In this document: one piece after another, positions 1 through 8,760 of the stretch
Numbering within the stretch: the stretch's first letter is position 1
How the letters are laid out: every line of letters starts with the position of its first letter
NCBI GenBank assembly: GCA_030158675.1
Contig: JAOASL010000047.1
Coordinates: forward strand, 43,188 to 107,187
Direction of reading: 5' to 3'
Length of the DNA stretch: 64,000 bases
DNA from: Burkholderiaceae bacterium
Lineage (GTDB): Bacteria; Pseudomonadota; Gammaproteobacteria; Burkholderiales; Burkholderiaceae_D
Position numbers and translations under genes: made by a program
The notes under the pieces: model-generated
Seen by the model: only the letters and a program-made list of their open reading frames with translations
Told to the model about the DNA's origin: nothing
Databases searched by the model: none

Positions 1-228
1 GTACAGGTTGTCGAGTTGTTCGCGGCTGGTCGCGCGCACGGTGACGGTCAGCGCAAGATAATTGCCCTTCGACGAAGGGCGCATGGTCATTTTCCCGGCA
101 TGGAATTCCGGGTCGTGCTTTTGCACGAGATCGACCATGGTCTGCGCGAAGGTGTCTTGCATCGCGCCCATGATCTTGATCGGGAAATCGCTCGGGTAAT
201 CGATCAGGCTTTCGTTCGGCAAAGGCAT
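1..228 (-). CDS. YbeD/DUF493 family protein (partial, 3' end outside window)
   Basis: Reading down from the ATG at 228 gives 76 in-frame codons up to the window edge, starting MPLPNESLIDYPSDFPIKIM and continuing with a Lys-x-Asn-Tyr-x-x-x-Thr-Val-Thr-type strand. This is the typical N-terminal half of the small DUF493 (YbeD) family, about 90 residues long, which has an ACT-like ferredoxin fold. Members sit between dacA and lipB in many proteobacteria, and here the gene follows dacA on the same strand with only 15 bases between them, so an operon is likely. The biochemical role is unknown; a regulatory role in lipoate metabolism has been suggested from context only. The last residues are not visible. 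Confidence 0.85.
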   Translation of the reverse strand, partial: MPLPNESLIDYPSDFPIKIMGAMQDTFAQTMVDLVQKHDPEFHAGKMTMRPSSKGNYLALTVTVRATSREQLDNLY

Positions 229-243
229 TGTTCTGCTCCCGGC

Positions 244-1392
244 TCAGCGTTGCAGCAACAGGCGCAGCGAATCGAATGCGCGACCGATGATGGTCGCTTC
301 ATTGACCTGCTCCAGCGCCAGCAGCGGCAGCGTATTGACGACCTTGTCGCCGGCCATCAGCCTGAGCGTACCGACGCGCTTGTTTTGCGCCAGCGGCGCG
401 ACCAGCGGATCAGTGCGCTCGATCACGGGCTTGAGCTTTTGCTGGGTACCGCGTGGCAGGGTCACATAGACATCGCGGTTGAAGCCGAGCTTGACCTTGT
501 TCAGCGAGCCTTTCCAGACGGTCGGCTCAAGTACGGCCTGACCTTTCGCGTAGACCTTGTAGGTGTCGAAGTTCAGGAAGCCCCAGTTGAGCAATTTCTG
601 GCTTTCCTGCGCACGCATCGCATCCGATTCGGTGCCGAGCACCACCGACACCAGGCGGCGCTGATCGTGCTCGCCGCTTGGTCGTTTCGCAGTCGCGATC
701 AGACAGTAGCCCGCCGCCTGCGTGTGTCCGGTTTTCATGCCATCGACGGTCGGGTCTATCCACAACAGGCGGTTGCGGTTTTGCTGGGTGATCTTGTTAT
801 AGGTGTAGCTGCGCGTCGAGTAGATCTTGTACAGATCAGGGAAATCGGCGATCAGGTTCGACGCCAGCGTGGCCAGGTCGCGCGCGGTTGAATAATTGTT
901 CGGATGCGGCAGGCCGTGCGGATTCGCGAACCGGGTGTTCTTGAGGCCCATGCGCTGCGCCTCACGGTTCATCAGGTCGGCGAAAGCGGCTTCGGTGCCG
1001 GCAACAGCCTCGGCCAGTGCGACTGCCGCATCATTGCCGGACTGGACGATCAGTCCGTACAGCAGCGCTTCGACACTCACCTGTGTATTCGGCTCGATGA
1101 ACATCTTCGAGCTGTCGCCATCGACCTTCCAGGCAGCGACCGACACGCCGACCTGCTGGTTCAGCGCGAGTCGCTTGTCGCTGATCGCGGCGAAAGCCAG
1201 GTAGGCCGTCATGATTTTGGTCAGCGACGCCGGCTCGATGCGCATGTCGGGATCGTGGGCGCCGAGGATCTGGCCGCTGTTGGTGTCCAGCAGCAGCCAG
1301 GATTTGGCGGCGATGGCCGGTGGTGGCAGCGATTGAGCTGAAGCGGTAGCGAACAGGAACAGCGCGGCACAGGCGGCCAGGAGCTTTTTCAT
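244..1392 (-). CDS. dacA: D-alanyl-D-alanine carboxypeptidase (PBP5/6 type)
   Basis: Low-molecular-weight penicillin-binding protein of 382 residues that trims the terminal D-Ala from peptidoglycan pentapeptides in the periplasm. A signal peptide covers about residues 1-19 and ends TASAQ. The three active-site motifs of the family are all present: Ser56-Leu-Thr-Lys59 (acylated serine and general base), Ser118-Gly-Asn120 and Lys220-Thr-Gly222. A beta-rich C-terminal domain follows and ends in a helix (SLRLLLQR), consistent with the amphipathic membrane anchor of PBP5. Length matches the family. It is first in a minus-strand pair with the ybeD-like gene. Confidence 0.96.
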   Translation of the reverse strand: MKKLLAACAALFLFATASAQSLPPPAIAAKSWLLLDTNSGQILGAHDPDMRIEPASLTKIMTAYLAFAAISDKRLALNQQVGVSVAAWKVDGDSSKMFIEPNTQVSVEALLYGLIVQSGNDAAVALAEAVAGTEAAFADLMNREAQRMGLKNTRFANPHGLPHPNNYSTARDLATLASNLIADFPDLYKIYSTRSYTYNKITQQNRNRLLWIDPTVDGMKTGHTQAAGYCLIATAKRPSGEHDQRRLVSVVLGTESDAMRAQESQKLLNWGFLNFDTYKVYAKGQAVLEPTVWKGSLNKVKLGFNRDVYVTLPRGTQQKLKPVIERTDPLVAPLAQNKRVGTLRLMAGDKVVNTLPLLALEQVNEATIIGRAFDSLRLLLQR

Positions 1393-1526
1393 GAAGAACG
1401 GGAGTGATTGACGGCGGGAATCGAGCCGAGATTATAGCCCTGCGTCAGCCCGGCTGACAGGCGGCCTTGCGGGATTTGGCAGTCCGCCAACGGACTGTCG
1501 GTGCATCAGAATTTCAAGCCGTGCCC

Positions 1527-2153
1527 TCAGCGTTGCCACAGCGCCGTGACCAGTTGCCTGATGTGATGCAGCTTGCGATGAAAGAAATGGTCCGCGCCCG
1601 GTATCACGACCACCGGCAGGTCCTGCGGGCGAGCCCAGTCAAGCACGCCGGCCAGCGGTATTGTGTCGTCCTGCTCACCATGAATGACAATCGTGTCGGC
1701 CGGCACGTCGGCCAGATCCCATTTGCCTGCGGCGCAGCCAACCAGCACGAGTCGCTGTGCCGGCCTGCCCTGTTCGGCCAGCCGGTGCTGCAGCCGCGAC
1801 TGCACGAAGGTGCCGAACGAAAATCCTGACAGCGCCACAGGCAGTCCGGGGTAGCGAGCAGTCATGTGCTCGTGCAGCAGTGTCATGTCATCGGTTTCGC
1901 CGAGTCCCGCGTCATGCACGCCTTCGGATGTGCCGACACCGCGGAAATTCATGCGCGCACACGCATAGCCCAGCGCCAGGAACGCGCGTGCCAGCGTTTG
2001 CACGACCTTGTTGTCCATCGTGCCGCCGTACAGCGGATGCGGGTGGGCAATCAGTGCGATGCCACGCGGCGCGCTGTCGGCCGGCAAATCGAGTTTGCAT
2101 TCGATGATGCCGGCATGGCCGGCGATCGTGAATTCCTGGGTCTGCGAATTCAT
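1527..2153 (-). CDS. alpha/beta hydrolase (dienelactone-hydrolase-like)
   Basis: A 208-residue cytoplasmic alpha/beta hydrolase. It has the oxyanion region His-Pro-His-Pro-Leu-Tyr-Gly-Gly near residue 37, the nucleophile elbow Gly-Phe-Ser-Phe-Gly near residue 110, a late Asp in HGEQDDTIP and a C-terminal His in GADHFFH, so the Ser-Asp-His triad is complete. The HPHPxxGGxMxNxVV signature belongs to a family of small uncharacterised hydrolases common in proteobacteria. The substrate is not predictable. The next minus-strand gene upstream is a ferredoxin, about 70 bases away from its end. Confidence 0.85.
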   Translation of the reverse strand: MNSQTQEFTIAGHAGIIECKLDLPADSAPRGIALIAHPHPLYGGTMDNKVVQTLARAFLALGYACARMNFRGVGTSEGVHDAGLGETDDMTLLHEHMTARYPGLPVALSGFSFGTFVQSRLQHRLAEQGRPAQRLVLVGCAAGKWDLADVPADTIVIHGEQDDTIPLAGVLDWARPQDLPVVVIPGADHFFHRKLHHIRQLVTALWQR

Positions 2154-2223
2154 GGAGTCTTCAGGCGTGGCGTACGCATTGTGGCCGGGTGCGGGCTGCG
2201 GTACGCAGTTTTCAAAGGGTCCT

Positions 2224-2538
2224 TCAGATTTTCAGGCGCTCCACGACCTTGCCGTTGAGCAGGTGGGAATCGATGATTTCGTCAATGTCGTGTTCATCGA
2301 CATAGGTGTACCAGACCGCTTCCGGATAGATGACCAGCACCGGCCCTTCTTCGCAGCGATCGAGGCAGCCCGCCTTGTTGATGCGCACCTTGCCATGGCC
2401 ATTCATGTTCAGCGTCTTCAGGCGGCGCTTTGCATGTTCCTGTGACTTTTGCGCGCCGCGTTCCGCGCAACACGGACGGCCGTCATCGCGTACGTTGGTG
2501 CAGATAAAAACATGGTGTTTGTAGTAGGAGTCGCTCAT
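2224..2538 (-). CDS. thioredoxin-like [2Fe-2S] ferredoxin
   Basis: I chose the ATG at 2538 (MSDSYYKHHVFICTN), giving 104 residues; a longer frame exists upstream but its extension does not look conserved. The cysteines CTNVRDDGRPCC and AGCLDRC have the spacing of the thioredoxin-like (Aquifex/Clostridium-type) [2Fe-2S] ferredoxins, which are often annotated as NADH dehydrogenase 24 kDa-like. Such proteins carry one cluster and act as small cytoplasmic electron carriers; the partner cannot be told. The C-terminal segment with EAVWYTYVDEHDID is also typical of the family. Confidence 0.88.
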   Translation of the reverse strand: MSDSYYKHHVFICTNVRDDGRPCCAERGAQKSQEHAKRRLKTLNMNGHGKVRINKAGCLDRCEEGPVLVIYPEAVWYTYVDEHDIDEIIDSHLLNGKVVERLKI

Positions 2539-2587
2539 CGCCTGGGATGCTTGAATTGCCTGGAGCCTCGCATGATACACCGCAGTC

Positions 2588-3739
2588 TCATGGCGTCCGG
2601 TGGGTCGGATGGGTGAGAAACCACAGCGCACATAGTGGCCAGACGAGCGCGAGGAATTGTGCCGCGCCATTGAAATTGAGGAACTTGCCCTGTACCCATG
2701 CCTGCAGTGTTGACTCGAAATACGGATTCGACGGCAGCAGGTTCAGCAGCACCAGGCAAGCGACCAGGGCAAACAGGGCGGCGCGCCGCTGTGCGAGTGC
2801 GGGCGCAAATGACAGCCCGCCTAGCATCGCCGCACCGACCAGCAGGCCGCTGCCGGAGGACGGCGTGATCCAGCTGAACGCATTGCCGGGCGCGAACAGC
2901 ACGCCATGGGCGAGCGACTTGACTGCCACCGCCGCTGCCAGCAGTCCGAACGCCAGCCAGACACGCGGCGCGTGCGGACGCGTCTGGCATAGCAGCGTGA
3001 GTACCGCGCCGGTCATGCCGAATGCCGTGATCACCACTTCGGCCATCAGGAACTGCCCGATGTCCATGCCAAGACCGTTCCAGAGCAGACTGCCGAGATC
3101 AATCGGCTGTTCTGACAGCCACGACAGCCATTCCGACAGCGTCGGCAGCCACTGGCCATGGCCGAACAGATACGGCTGCGGATAGACCTGCGCCAGCGGC
3201 CACAGCGCGACCACGATCAGGCCGCGGCTGGCCTGGTCCGAGAACCATTGCATGCGCAGCGAGCGCAAGCGGCTTTGTTCCAGCACCGGCGCCGACAGCA
3301 ACCAGCCGGCCAGCGCGCCGATGAGCGCGCCGGAAGCATTGGTGATCAGGTCGAGATTGCTCGGCACGCGCGACGGCAGATAGTTCTGCACGCACTCTAG
3401 CAGGGTCGCCAGTACGATGCCTGCGCCGCCGGCCAGCAGCATGGCGGACAGGCCGCGCAGACGCGGGTAGAGCGCCAGCACCGCCAGCGCGCCGAGCGGA
3501 ATGTAGCCGAGCACATTCACTGCGAGGTCGAACCCGGTCCAGTAGCGCGGCATCGACTCGAGCAGGTAGGACCACGGCGGCAGCCCGTTGTCGCGCCAAC
3601 CGGAAAACGGGTGGCAGCTCGCGTAGACGATCAGCAGCACATAGAAGAAAAGCGCGATGCGCACCGTCGCCGACGCCTTCGGACGTTCGGTTGCATGCGT
3701 CATCACAGCCGGCAGCTCGCGGGACAGGGGGGCGGACAT
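2588..3739 (-). CDS. VanZ-like family integral membrane protein
   Basis: About 383 residues from the ATG at 3739; another possible start lies at 3703. The N-terminal part after the first membrane helix (ALFFYVLLIVYASCHPFSGW) carries the VanZ-like pattern: a helix with N-x-x-G-Y-x-P-L-G and a later S-N-x-D-L-x-x-N-x-x-G-A-x-x-G. The C-terminal half adds several more hydrophobic helices, so this is the long form of the family. VanZ itself lowers teicoplanin sensitivity, but the function of proteobacterial members is unknown. It is divergent from birA, with start codons about 70 bases apart. Confidence 0.8.
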   Translation of the reverse strand: MSAPLSRELPAVMTHATERPKASATVRIALFFYVLLIVYASCHPFSGWRDNGLPPWSYLLESMPRYWTGFDLAVNVLGYIPLGALAVLALYPRLRGLSAMLLAGGAGIVLATLLECVQNYLPSRVPSNLDLITNASGALIGALAGWLLSAPVLEQSRLRSLRMQWFSDQASRGLIVVALWPLAQVYPQPYLFGHGQWLPTLSEWLSWLSEQPIDLGSLLWNGLGMDIGQFLMAEVVITAFGMTGAVLTLLCQTRPHAPRVWLAFGLLAAAVAVKSLAHGVLFAPGNAFSWITPSSGSGLLVGAAMLGGLSFAPALAQRRAALFALVACLVLLNLLPSNPYFESTLQAWVQGKFLNFNGAAQFLALVWPLCALWFLTHPTHRTP

Positions 3740-3807
3740 GCGGGGCAGTTTATTGGAGTTTGGCGGCCCAGTCATCCTGCGCCCCACGCAGCCGATACAA
3801 TGGCGCC

Positions 3808-4638
3808 ATGCCTTCATACCTCGACGCCCAGCGTATCGCCAGCCTGTGCGCTGCCGCCCGCCACGGACTGGCCGTGGAGGTTGTCGCCACCACGGGTTCG
3901 ACCAATGCCGATCTCAGGCAGCGCGCCGAGCAGCTGCGTACACCGGTGCTGCTGGCTGCCGCACAGCAGACCGCCGGCCGCGGCCGTGCCGGCCGCAGCT
4001 GGCTGTCAGCGCCCGACGACAGCCTGTGCTTCTCGCTGGCCTGGCACTTTAGCGGGTCGGTCGCACGGCTCGCAGGATTGCCGCTGGCCGTCGGCGTTGC
4101 GCTGGCCGAGGCGCTGCGATCGCGTGGCCATCCGGTGACGCTGAAATGGCCGAACGACCTGCTGCTCGATAGCGCCAAACTTGGCGGCATCCTGGTCGAG
4201 ACCGTCGCTGTGCGCGCCCCGCCCGATGCGCCCGCGTTGTGGGTCGTGATTGGTGTTGGCATCAACGTGCGGGCCAATTGTGAGCGGGACGCCGGCGTGG
4301 CCGCACCGGTGGCCGCGCTGGCCGCGTCCGGTGAAGTCATGGACCGCAACGCATTACTTGCTGCGTTGGCCGATGCGCTGGTGGCCGCACTTTCGCTGTT
4401 CGACGCGCAGGGACTGGCGCCCTTCATCGACCGCTGGCAGCGCTGGCATGCGTATGCAGGGCTGCCGGTGATGATCGTCGAACAGGGACGCCTGCTGCAT
4501 GAAGGCATCGTGCGCGGTATCGACGGTTACGGTTGTCTGCAGCTCGATACCGGTTGCGGCCTCGTTTCGGTGGCCGCCGGCGATCTGTCGCTGCGTCCGC
4601 AGGCTGCTATGGGAATGCGCGATGCTGCTACTAGTTGA
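3808..4638 (+). CDS. birA: biotin--[acetyl-CoA-carboxylase] ligase (mono-domain)
   Basis: Biotin protein ligase that makes biotinyl-AMP and transfers biotin to the carrier lysine of acetyl-CoA carboxylase. From the ATG at 3808 it has 276 residues. Visible motifs are the GSTNADL substrate motif, the biotin/ATP loop AGRGRAGRSW, and KWPNDLL followed by KLGGILVE. The protein starts directly at the catalytic domain, so the N-terminal winged-helix DNA-binding domain of E. coli BirA is absent; it should be an enzyme only, not a repressor. The last 17 bases overlap the coaX start, indicating translational coupling. Confidence 0.94.
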   Translation: MPSYLDAQRIASLCAAARHGLAVEVVATTGSTNADLRQRAEQLRTPVLLAAAQQTAGRGRAGRSWLSAPDDSLCFSLAWHFSGSVARLAGLPLAVGVALAEALRSRGHPVTLKWPNDLLLDSAKLGGILVETVAVRAPPDAPALWVVIGVGINVRANCERDAGVAAPVAALAASGEVMDRNALLAALADALVAALSLFDAQGLAPFIDRWQRWHAYAGLPVMIVEQGRLLHEGIVRGIDGYGCLQLDTGCGLVSVAAGDLSLRPQAAMGMRDAATS

Positions 4639-5365
4639 TGCCGGCAATACCCGCGTGAAGTGGGCCGTCGCACGGCCCGGTGCGCCAGCGGGCGGCTGGA
4701 TCGACAGCGGGGCTCTGGCGCACGACGAACTGGAGAGGCTCGCAGCGATCTGGCAGACCTTTGCGCTGACGCAGGCGCTGGTCTCGAACGTCGCCGGGGC
4801 GGCGGTCGCCGCGCAGATCGAAACTGCGCTGACCAGCGCGCAGCCGGCGGCCTGCGCGCCGCGCTGGTTCCGCTCGCAGCCGGCGTGCGCTGGCGTGGTG
4901 AATGGCTATCGCGACCCCGGGCAGCTCGGCTGTGACCGCTTTGCTTCCCTGATCGGCGCGCGCGATCGTTATGCCGATCAGGCGCTGCTGGTGGTGACGG
5001 CCGGCACGGCAACCACGGTGGACGCGCTTGATGCTTCCGGCCGCTTCATCGGCGGCATGATTTTGCCCGGCTTGCGCACGATGGCGCAGTCGCTGGCGCT
5101 GAATACGGCGCTGCTGCCTGCCGTGCAGGATGCTCGCACCGAGCGCCTGCTGGCCGACAATACGCAGGATGCGATCGTTAGCGGTTGCCTCCATGCGCAG
5201 GTCGGCGCGATCCTGCAGGCATACGCGCAGCTGCCGTCGGCGCGCTGCGTGCTGTCCGGTGGTGCCGCGCCCTACATCGCGCCGCAGTTGCCGTTTGCAT
5301 GTGAACGTATCGACAATCTGGTTTTGCTCGGCCTGCATGTGGTCGCGTTAACGGAGGTGAAATGA
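4622..5365 (+). CDS. coaX: type III pantothenate kinase
   Basis: First enzyme of coenzyme A synthesis, phosphorylating pantothenate. It is the ASKHA-fold type III enzyme, not the CoaA type. The 247-residue protein starts MLLLVDAGNTRVKWA, the phosphate-1 motif of the fold. It continues with GCDRFASLIGA and VVTAGTATTVDAL, the pantothenate and metal binding segments of CoaX. The ATG at 4622 lies inside the end of birA, and the stop overlaps the next gene by ATGA. The birA-coaX-SPOR order is common in Burkholderiales. Confidence 0.95.
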   Translation: MLLLVDAGNTRVKWAVARPGAPAGGWIDSGALAHDELERLAAIWQTFALTQALVSNVAGAAVAAQIETALTSAQPAACAPRWFRSQPACAGVVNGYRDPGQLGCDRFASLIGARDRYADQALLVVTAGTATTVDALDASGRFIGGMILPGLRTMAQSLALNTALLPAVQDARTERLLADNTQDAIVSGCLHAQVGAILQAYAQLPSARCVLSGGAAPYIAPQLPFACERIDNLVLLGLHVVALTEVK

Positions 5366-6162
5366 GAGCGGTGTTCTTCGTGCTGTTGCTGGCGAACGTG
5401 GTGCTGCTGGTGCTGCATCTCATGCCGGCGCCGCCGGCGGTGGTCGAATCCGGGCGGCTTGCGCAACAGCGTAATCCCGAGCGGGTGACCGTGATCGATC
5501 CCGAGACAGCTGCGGCACAGGCGGCGCAGGAGCAGCTGGCGCGCCATCGGGCCGAGCAGGAACGCCTGGTGCAGCAGGCACAACAAGTACAGCAAGCCGC
5601 GGCTGCGCCAGCAGTACCGGTCGCGTCAACGCCAGCCCTTCAGACCGGAGCGGGCCAGACTGCGGCGCCCGCGGCCAGCGGCGCCGGTACGTCATCGCTG
5701 GCGCGGGCGGTGTGCGTGGATCTGGGTGATTTCAGCGCGCAGGCGGCCGAGAGCTTCGAGCCACAGCTGTCACGGCTGTCGATGACGGGCATTCCGCTAC
5801 GGCGCCTCGTGCAGCCGCCGCCGTCCTATCTGGTCTTCGTGCCGCCCTTGCCCACTGAGGCGGCGGCCAACCGCCGGCTGGTGCAGGTGCGCGAGAAGGG
5901 CTTTGCCGACAGTGCCGTGATCCGCGACGAGTCGCAGCGTCGCTGGGGCGTGTCGGTCGGGTTGTTCAGCAAAGAGGAGCTGGCTATTGCCCAGCTGGAT
6001 AAGCTGCATCTGGCCGGCATCCCCGAGGCACGCATGGGCGAGCATCCGCTGAACTCGGCCCGCTATGCCTACCGGCTGCCGGGCGTGACCGAGGCTGGTG
6101 CGACGCGTCTGGCGGCGGTCGCGTCAGGCTATGCCGGTGTCGCGATGCGCGCCTGCAAGTAA
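5362..6162 (+). CDS. SPOR-domain-like inner-membrane protein
   Basis: A 266-residue protein with an uncleaved N-terminal membrane helix (residues about 3-20, VFFVLLLANVVLLVLHLM), a Gln/Ala-rich low-complexity linker (about 50-110), and a C-terminal domain from about residue 115. In that domain VCVDLGDFS and WGVSVGLFSKEELA fit the repeated strand/helix of a SPOR fold. SPOR domains bind denuded peptidoglycan glycan at division sites. The overlapping ATGA with coaX implies one transcript. The SPOR assignment rests on motif shape and on the known birA-coaX-SPOR order. Confidence 0.72.
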   Translation: MRAVFFVLLLANVVLLVLHLMPAPPAVVESGRLAQQRNPERVTVIDPETAAAQAAQEQLARHRAEQERLVQQAQQVQQAAAAPAVPVASTPALQTGAGQTAAPAASGAGTSSLARAVCVDLGDFSAQAAESFEPQLSRLSMTGIPLRRLVQPPPSYLVFVPPLPTEAAANRRLVQVREKGFADSAVIRDESQRRWGVSVGLFSKEELAIAQLDKLHLAGIPEARMGEHPLNSARYAYRLPGVTEAGATRLAAVASGYAGVAMRACK

Positions 6163-6318
6163 GGCGTGCAGGCAGTCAGGGCAGTAGCAGCCCGCTGCGT
6201 CGCGGCCCACCAGATCGGCCGGCAGCAGCGGCAGCGTCGTACACCAGCAGGCTTCCGGTGTGCCGACATCGGCCATGCTGCACTGGAAGCTTTTCCCGCA
6301 TCGCGCGCACTCGCTCAT
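6124..6318 (-). CDS. cysteine-rich CWC family small protein
   Basis: A 64-residue protein from the ATG at 6318. It contains seven cysteines in the pattern CARCGKxFxC, ACWC and CYCPDC, the signature of the Cys-rich CWC family, probable small zinc-binding proteins of unknown role. It lies convergent with the SPOR gene, overlapping its last 39 bases on the other strand. The compact cysteine pattern is hard to explain as a shadow of the intergenic sequence, which supports a real gene. A start six codons upstream is also possible. Confidence 0.75.
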   Translation of the reverse strand: MSECARCGKSFQCSMADVGTPEACWCTTLPLLPADLVGRDAAGCYCPDCLHALLAGAHRDTGIA

Positions 6319-6406
6319 CTTTTCTCCTGAACACACTGATGTCGGCGAGGCCAGTCAGCGCGACATAACAATCCGTGCGTGCCGCACGATTTCCGGTGGT
6401 TTGGCG

Positions 6407-6427
6407 GTAAAATCGGCCCAATTTTAC
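6407..6427. promoter_or_regulatory. inverted repeat upstream of argB
   Basis: A perfect 7-base inverted repeat, GTAAAAT and ATTTTAC separated by seven bases, ends 28 bases before the argB ATG. It could be an operator or a small leader hairpin. I cannot assign a regulator, and it does not match an ARG box that I recognise. Confidence 0.3.
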
Positions 6428-6455
6428 TGATCTATCTTCATTGACTGTCACCGCA

Positions 6456-7343
6456 ATGCCCACTACCTCCATCGCTCCCGAGATCAAGGCCGAAATCCTC
6501 GCGGAGGCACTGCCTTATATCCGCAAGTTTCATGGCAAGACCATCGTCGTCAAGTACGGCGGCAACGCGATGACGGAAGAACGCCTGAAGCACGGCTTCG
6601 CGCGCGACGTGATCCTGTTGAAGCTGGTCGGCATGAACCCGGTGGTCGTACACGGTGGCGGCCCGCAGATCGACAATGCGCTGAAGAAGATCGGCAAGCA
6701 AGGCAGCTTCGTGCAGGGCATGCGCATTACCGATGAAGAGACGATGGAAGTCGTCGAATGGGTGCTCGGCGGCGAAGTGCAGCAGGACATCGTCATGCTG
6801 ATCAACCATTACGGTGGCCAGGCCGTCGGTCTGACCGGCAAGGATGGCGGCCTGATTCGCGCGCGCAAGATGCAGATGCCCGATCGCGAACATCCCGGGC
6901 AATTCCTCGATATCGGCTTTGTCGGCGAGATCGAGGCAATCAACCCGGCTGTGGTCAAGGCGCTGCAGGACGATGCCTTCATTCCCATCATTTCGCCGAT
7001 CGGCTTTGGCGAGGACGGTCAGGCATACAACATCAATGCCGATCTCGTGGCCGGCAAGATCGCCGAGATCCTGCGTGCCGAGAAGCTGATCATGATGACC
7101 AACATCCCCGGCGTCATGGACAAGAACGGCAAACTGCTGACCGACCTGTCGGCACGTGAGATCGACGAGATGTTCGAGGACGGCACCATTTCCGGCGGCA
7201 TGCTGCCGAAGATTTCGTCCGCGCTCGACGCGGCCAAGTCCGGCGTCAACACGGTGCACATCATCGACGGCCGCATCGAACATTCGCTGCTGCTCGAAGT
7301 CCTGACCGAGCAGGCCTTCGGCACGATGATCCGTTCGCACTGA
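6456..7343 (+). CDS. argB: acetylglutamate kinase
   Basis: Second step of arginine synthesis, phosphorylating N-acetylglutamate. The ATG at 6456 ([10 protein letters not shown]) gives 295 residues; a TTG five codons upstream is possible, and neither has a strong ribosome site. Family motifs are VVKYGGNAM near the N-terminus, [10 protein letters not shown], the [10 protein letters not shown] segment, DKNGKLL and the C-terminal [18 protein letters not shown]. The N-terminal helix before VVKYGG (about 25 residues) is the extension found in hexameric, arginine-inhibited enzymes, so feedback inhibition is plausible. The downstream HAD gene is on the same strand, 93 bases away. Confidence 0.96.
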   Translation: MPTTSIAPEIKAEILAEALPYIRKFHGKTIVVKYGGNAMTEERLKHGFARDVILLKLVGMNPVVVHGGGPQIDNALKKIGKQGSFVQGMRITDEETMEVVEWVLGGEVQQDIVMLINHYGGQAVGLTGKDGGLIRARKMQMPDREHPGQFLDIGFVGEIEAINPAVVKALQDDAFIPIISPIGFGEDGQAYNINADLVAGKIAEILRAEKLIMMTNIPGVMDKNGKLLTDLSAREIDEMFEDGTISGGMLPKISSALDAAKSGVNTVHIIDGRIEHSLLLEVLTEQAFGTMIRSH

Positions 7344-7436
7344 TTTCCACTGCTACGTCTTCCGCCAGGCGGCCATGCCGACGGCTCAGCATGCCTGCCG
7401 GACAATGCGCGGGCTCCTTCAGAAAGTGGGCTGTAC

Positions 7437-8123
7437 GTGAGTCGTGAACTGGTCTGGCTGTTCGATCTCGACAATACGCTGCACGACGCGTCGCACGCGA
7501 TCTTCCCCGCCATTAACCAGAACATGAACGCGCTGATCACACGCGTTCTGGCGTCGCAATCGCTGCCCGCGCATGCGGAGGCGGTGAACGAGGTGCGCGT
7601 GCGCTACTGGCGGCGGTATGGCGCCACGCTGCTCGGCATGGTCCGTCACCATGGCGTGCGCGCTGACGATTTTCTGCGCGATGCGCACCAGTTCGACGAC
7701 CTTGCCGCCATGATCCGTGCCGAGCGCGGCATCGCCCGACTATTGCGGCGCCTGCCGGGCCGCAAGATCCTGCTCACCAACGCGCCGCGCGCGTATGCTG
7801 GCTCGGTGCTGCGTCACCTCGGCCTGCACCGGCATTTCGCTACGCATGTGCCGATCGAGTCGATGCGCGTACACGGCCACTGGCGACCCAAGCCGTCGCG
7901 GCTGATGCTGCGCCGTCTACTGCAGCGACAGCGGCTCGACGCTTCGCGCTGCGTGCTGGTCGAGGACACGCTGGTCAATCTGAAGTCTGCCAAGTCGCTC
8001 GGGCTGCGCACCGTCTGGTGCACCGCGTATCTGCCGCGAGCGTTTTTCCGCCCGAGTTATGCCGATGTGCAAGTAAAATCACTGCATCATCTGCCGAAAC
8101 GGCTGGCGCGCTTGCGGGGGTAA
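7437..8123 (+). CDS. HAD-family pyrimidine 5'-nucleotidase
   Basis: A 228-residue haloacid-dehalogenase protein starting at a GTG. Motif I is FDLDNTLHDA, motif II is ILLTNAPRAY, the lysine of motif III lies in HWRPKPSRLML, and motif IV is VLVEDTLVNLKSAKSLG, so the Asp-nucleophile machinery is complete. It resembles the SDT1/pyrimidine 5'-nucleotidase branch, which removes phosphate from UMP/CMP or related small phosphates. Its position between argB and slmA is a familiar betaproteobacterial arrangement. Substrate assignment is by family only. Confidence 0.85.
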   Translation: MSRELVWLFDLDNTLHDASHAIFPAINQNMNALITRVLASQSLPAHAEAVNEVRVRYWRRYGATLLGMVRHHGVRADDFLRDAHQFDDLAAMIRAERGIARLLRRLPGRKILLTNAPRAYAGSVLRHLGLHRHFATHVPIESMRVHGHWRPKPSRLMLRRLLQRQRLDASRCVLVEDTLVNLKSAKSLGLRTVWCTAYLPRAFFRPSYADVQVKSLHHLPKRLARLRG

Positions 8124-8175
8124 GCGGTTGCAAAGCGTGCCGGGCGCCCTGTCAATTGCCGGACCGATAACGATC

Positions 8176-8751
8176 ATGCCACTCCATAAAACGGGCGAAC
8201 GCAAGTTGCAGATCCTGCAGGCTCTGGCAGGCATGCTGGAAAATCCGAAGGGAGAGAAAGTCACCACCGCCGCACTGGCTGCGCGGCTGAGTGTGTCCGA
8301 GGCGGCGCTCTATCGGCATTTCGCCAGCAAGGCGCAGATGTATGAGGGCCTGATCGAATTCATCGAGACCACGGTGTTCACGCTCGTAAACAAGATCGCG
8401 CAGAACGAAGGCATCGGCCGCCGGCAGGTATTGTCCATCGCCCGCATGTTGCTCGAATTCGCCGAGCAGAATCCCGGCATGACCCGCGTGCTGATCGGCG
8501 ATGCGCTGGTTCATGAGGACGAGCGGCTGCAGCAGCGGATGAACCAGTTCGTCGATCGCGTCGAGCTCGCAATGCGCCAGTCATGGAAGCTGGCCGCGAT
8601 CCAGGGCGGGCCGCCGGACAGCGAGGCGGCAGACCGCGCCGCGATGATGGTGGCTTTTGTGCTCGGACGCTGGCATCGCTTCGCCAAGAGCGGGTTTCAG
8701 CTGACGCCGATGGAAGGCGCGGCACTGCAGCTGGCGATGCTGGCAGAGTAG
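8176..8751 (+). CDS. slmA: nucleoid occlusion factor SlmA (TetR family)
   Basis: A TetR-family DNA-binding protein that blocks FtsZ ring assembly over the chromosome when bound to its sites. From the ATG at 8176 it has 191 residues, close to the E. coli protein; a TTG at 8128 with GGGGG before it is an alternative giving 207. The N-terminal helix-turn-helix shows TTAALAARLSVSEAALYRHF, and LNM-type helices rich in charged residues follow (RVLIGDALVHEDERLQQRM), matching SlmA rather than drug-responsive TetR regulators. It is convergent with moeB, with a nine-base gap. Confidence 0.88.
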   Translation: MPLHKTGERKLQILQALAGMLENPKGEKVTTAALAARLSVSEAALYRHFASKAQMYEGLIEFIETTVFTLVNKIAQNEGIGRRQVLSIARMLLEFAEQNPGMTRVLIGDALVHEDERLQQRMNQFVDRVELAMRQSWKLAAIQGGPPDSEAADRAAMMVAFVLGRWHRFAKSGFQLTPMEGAALQLAMLAE

Positions 8752-8760
8752 CGCGTCCCG

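Noticed and set aside
6438..7340. 300-residue open frame on the minus strand opposite argB
   Set aside because: It mirrors argB codon by codon, a known effect of high-GC codon bias, and has no recognisable motif.
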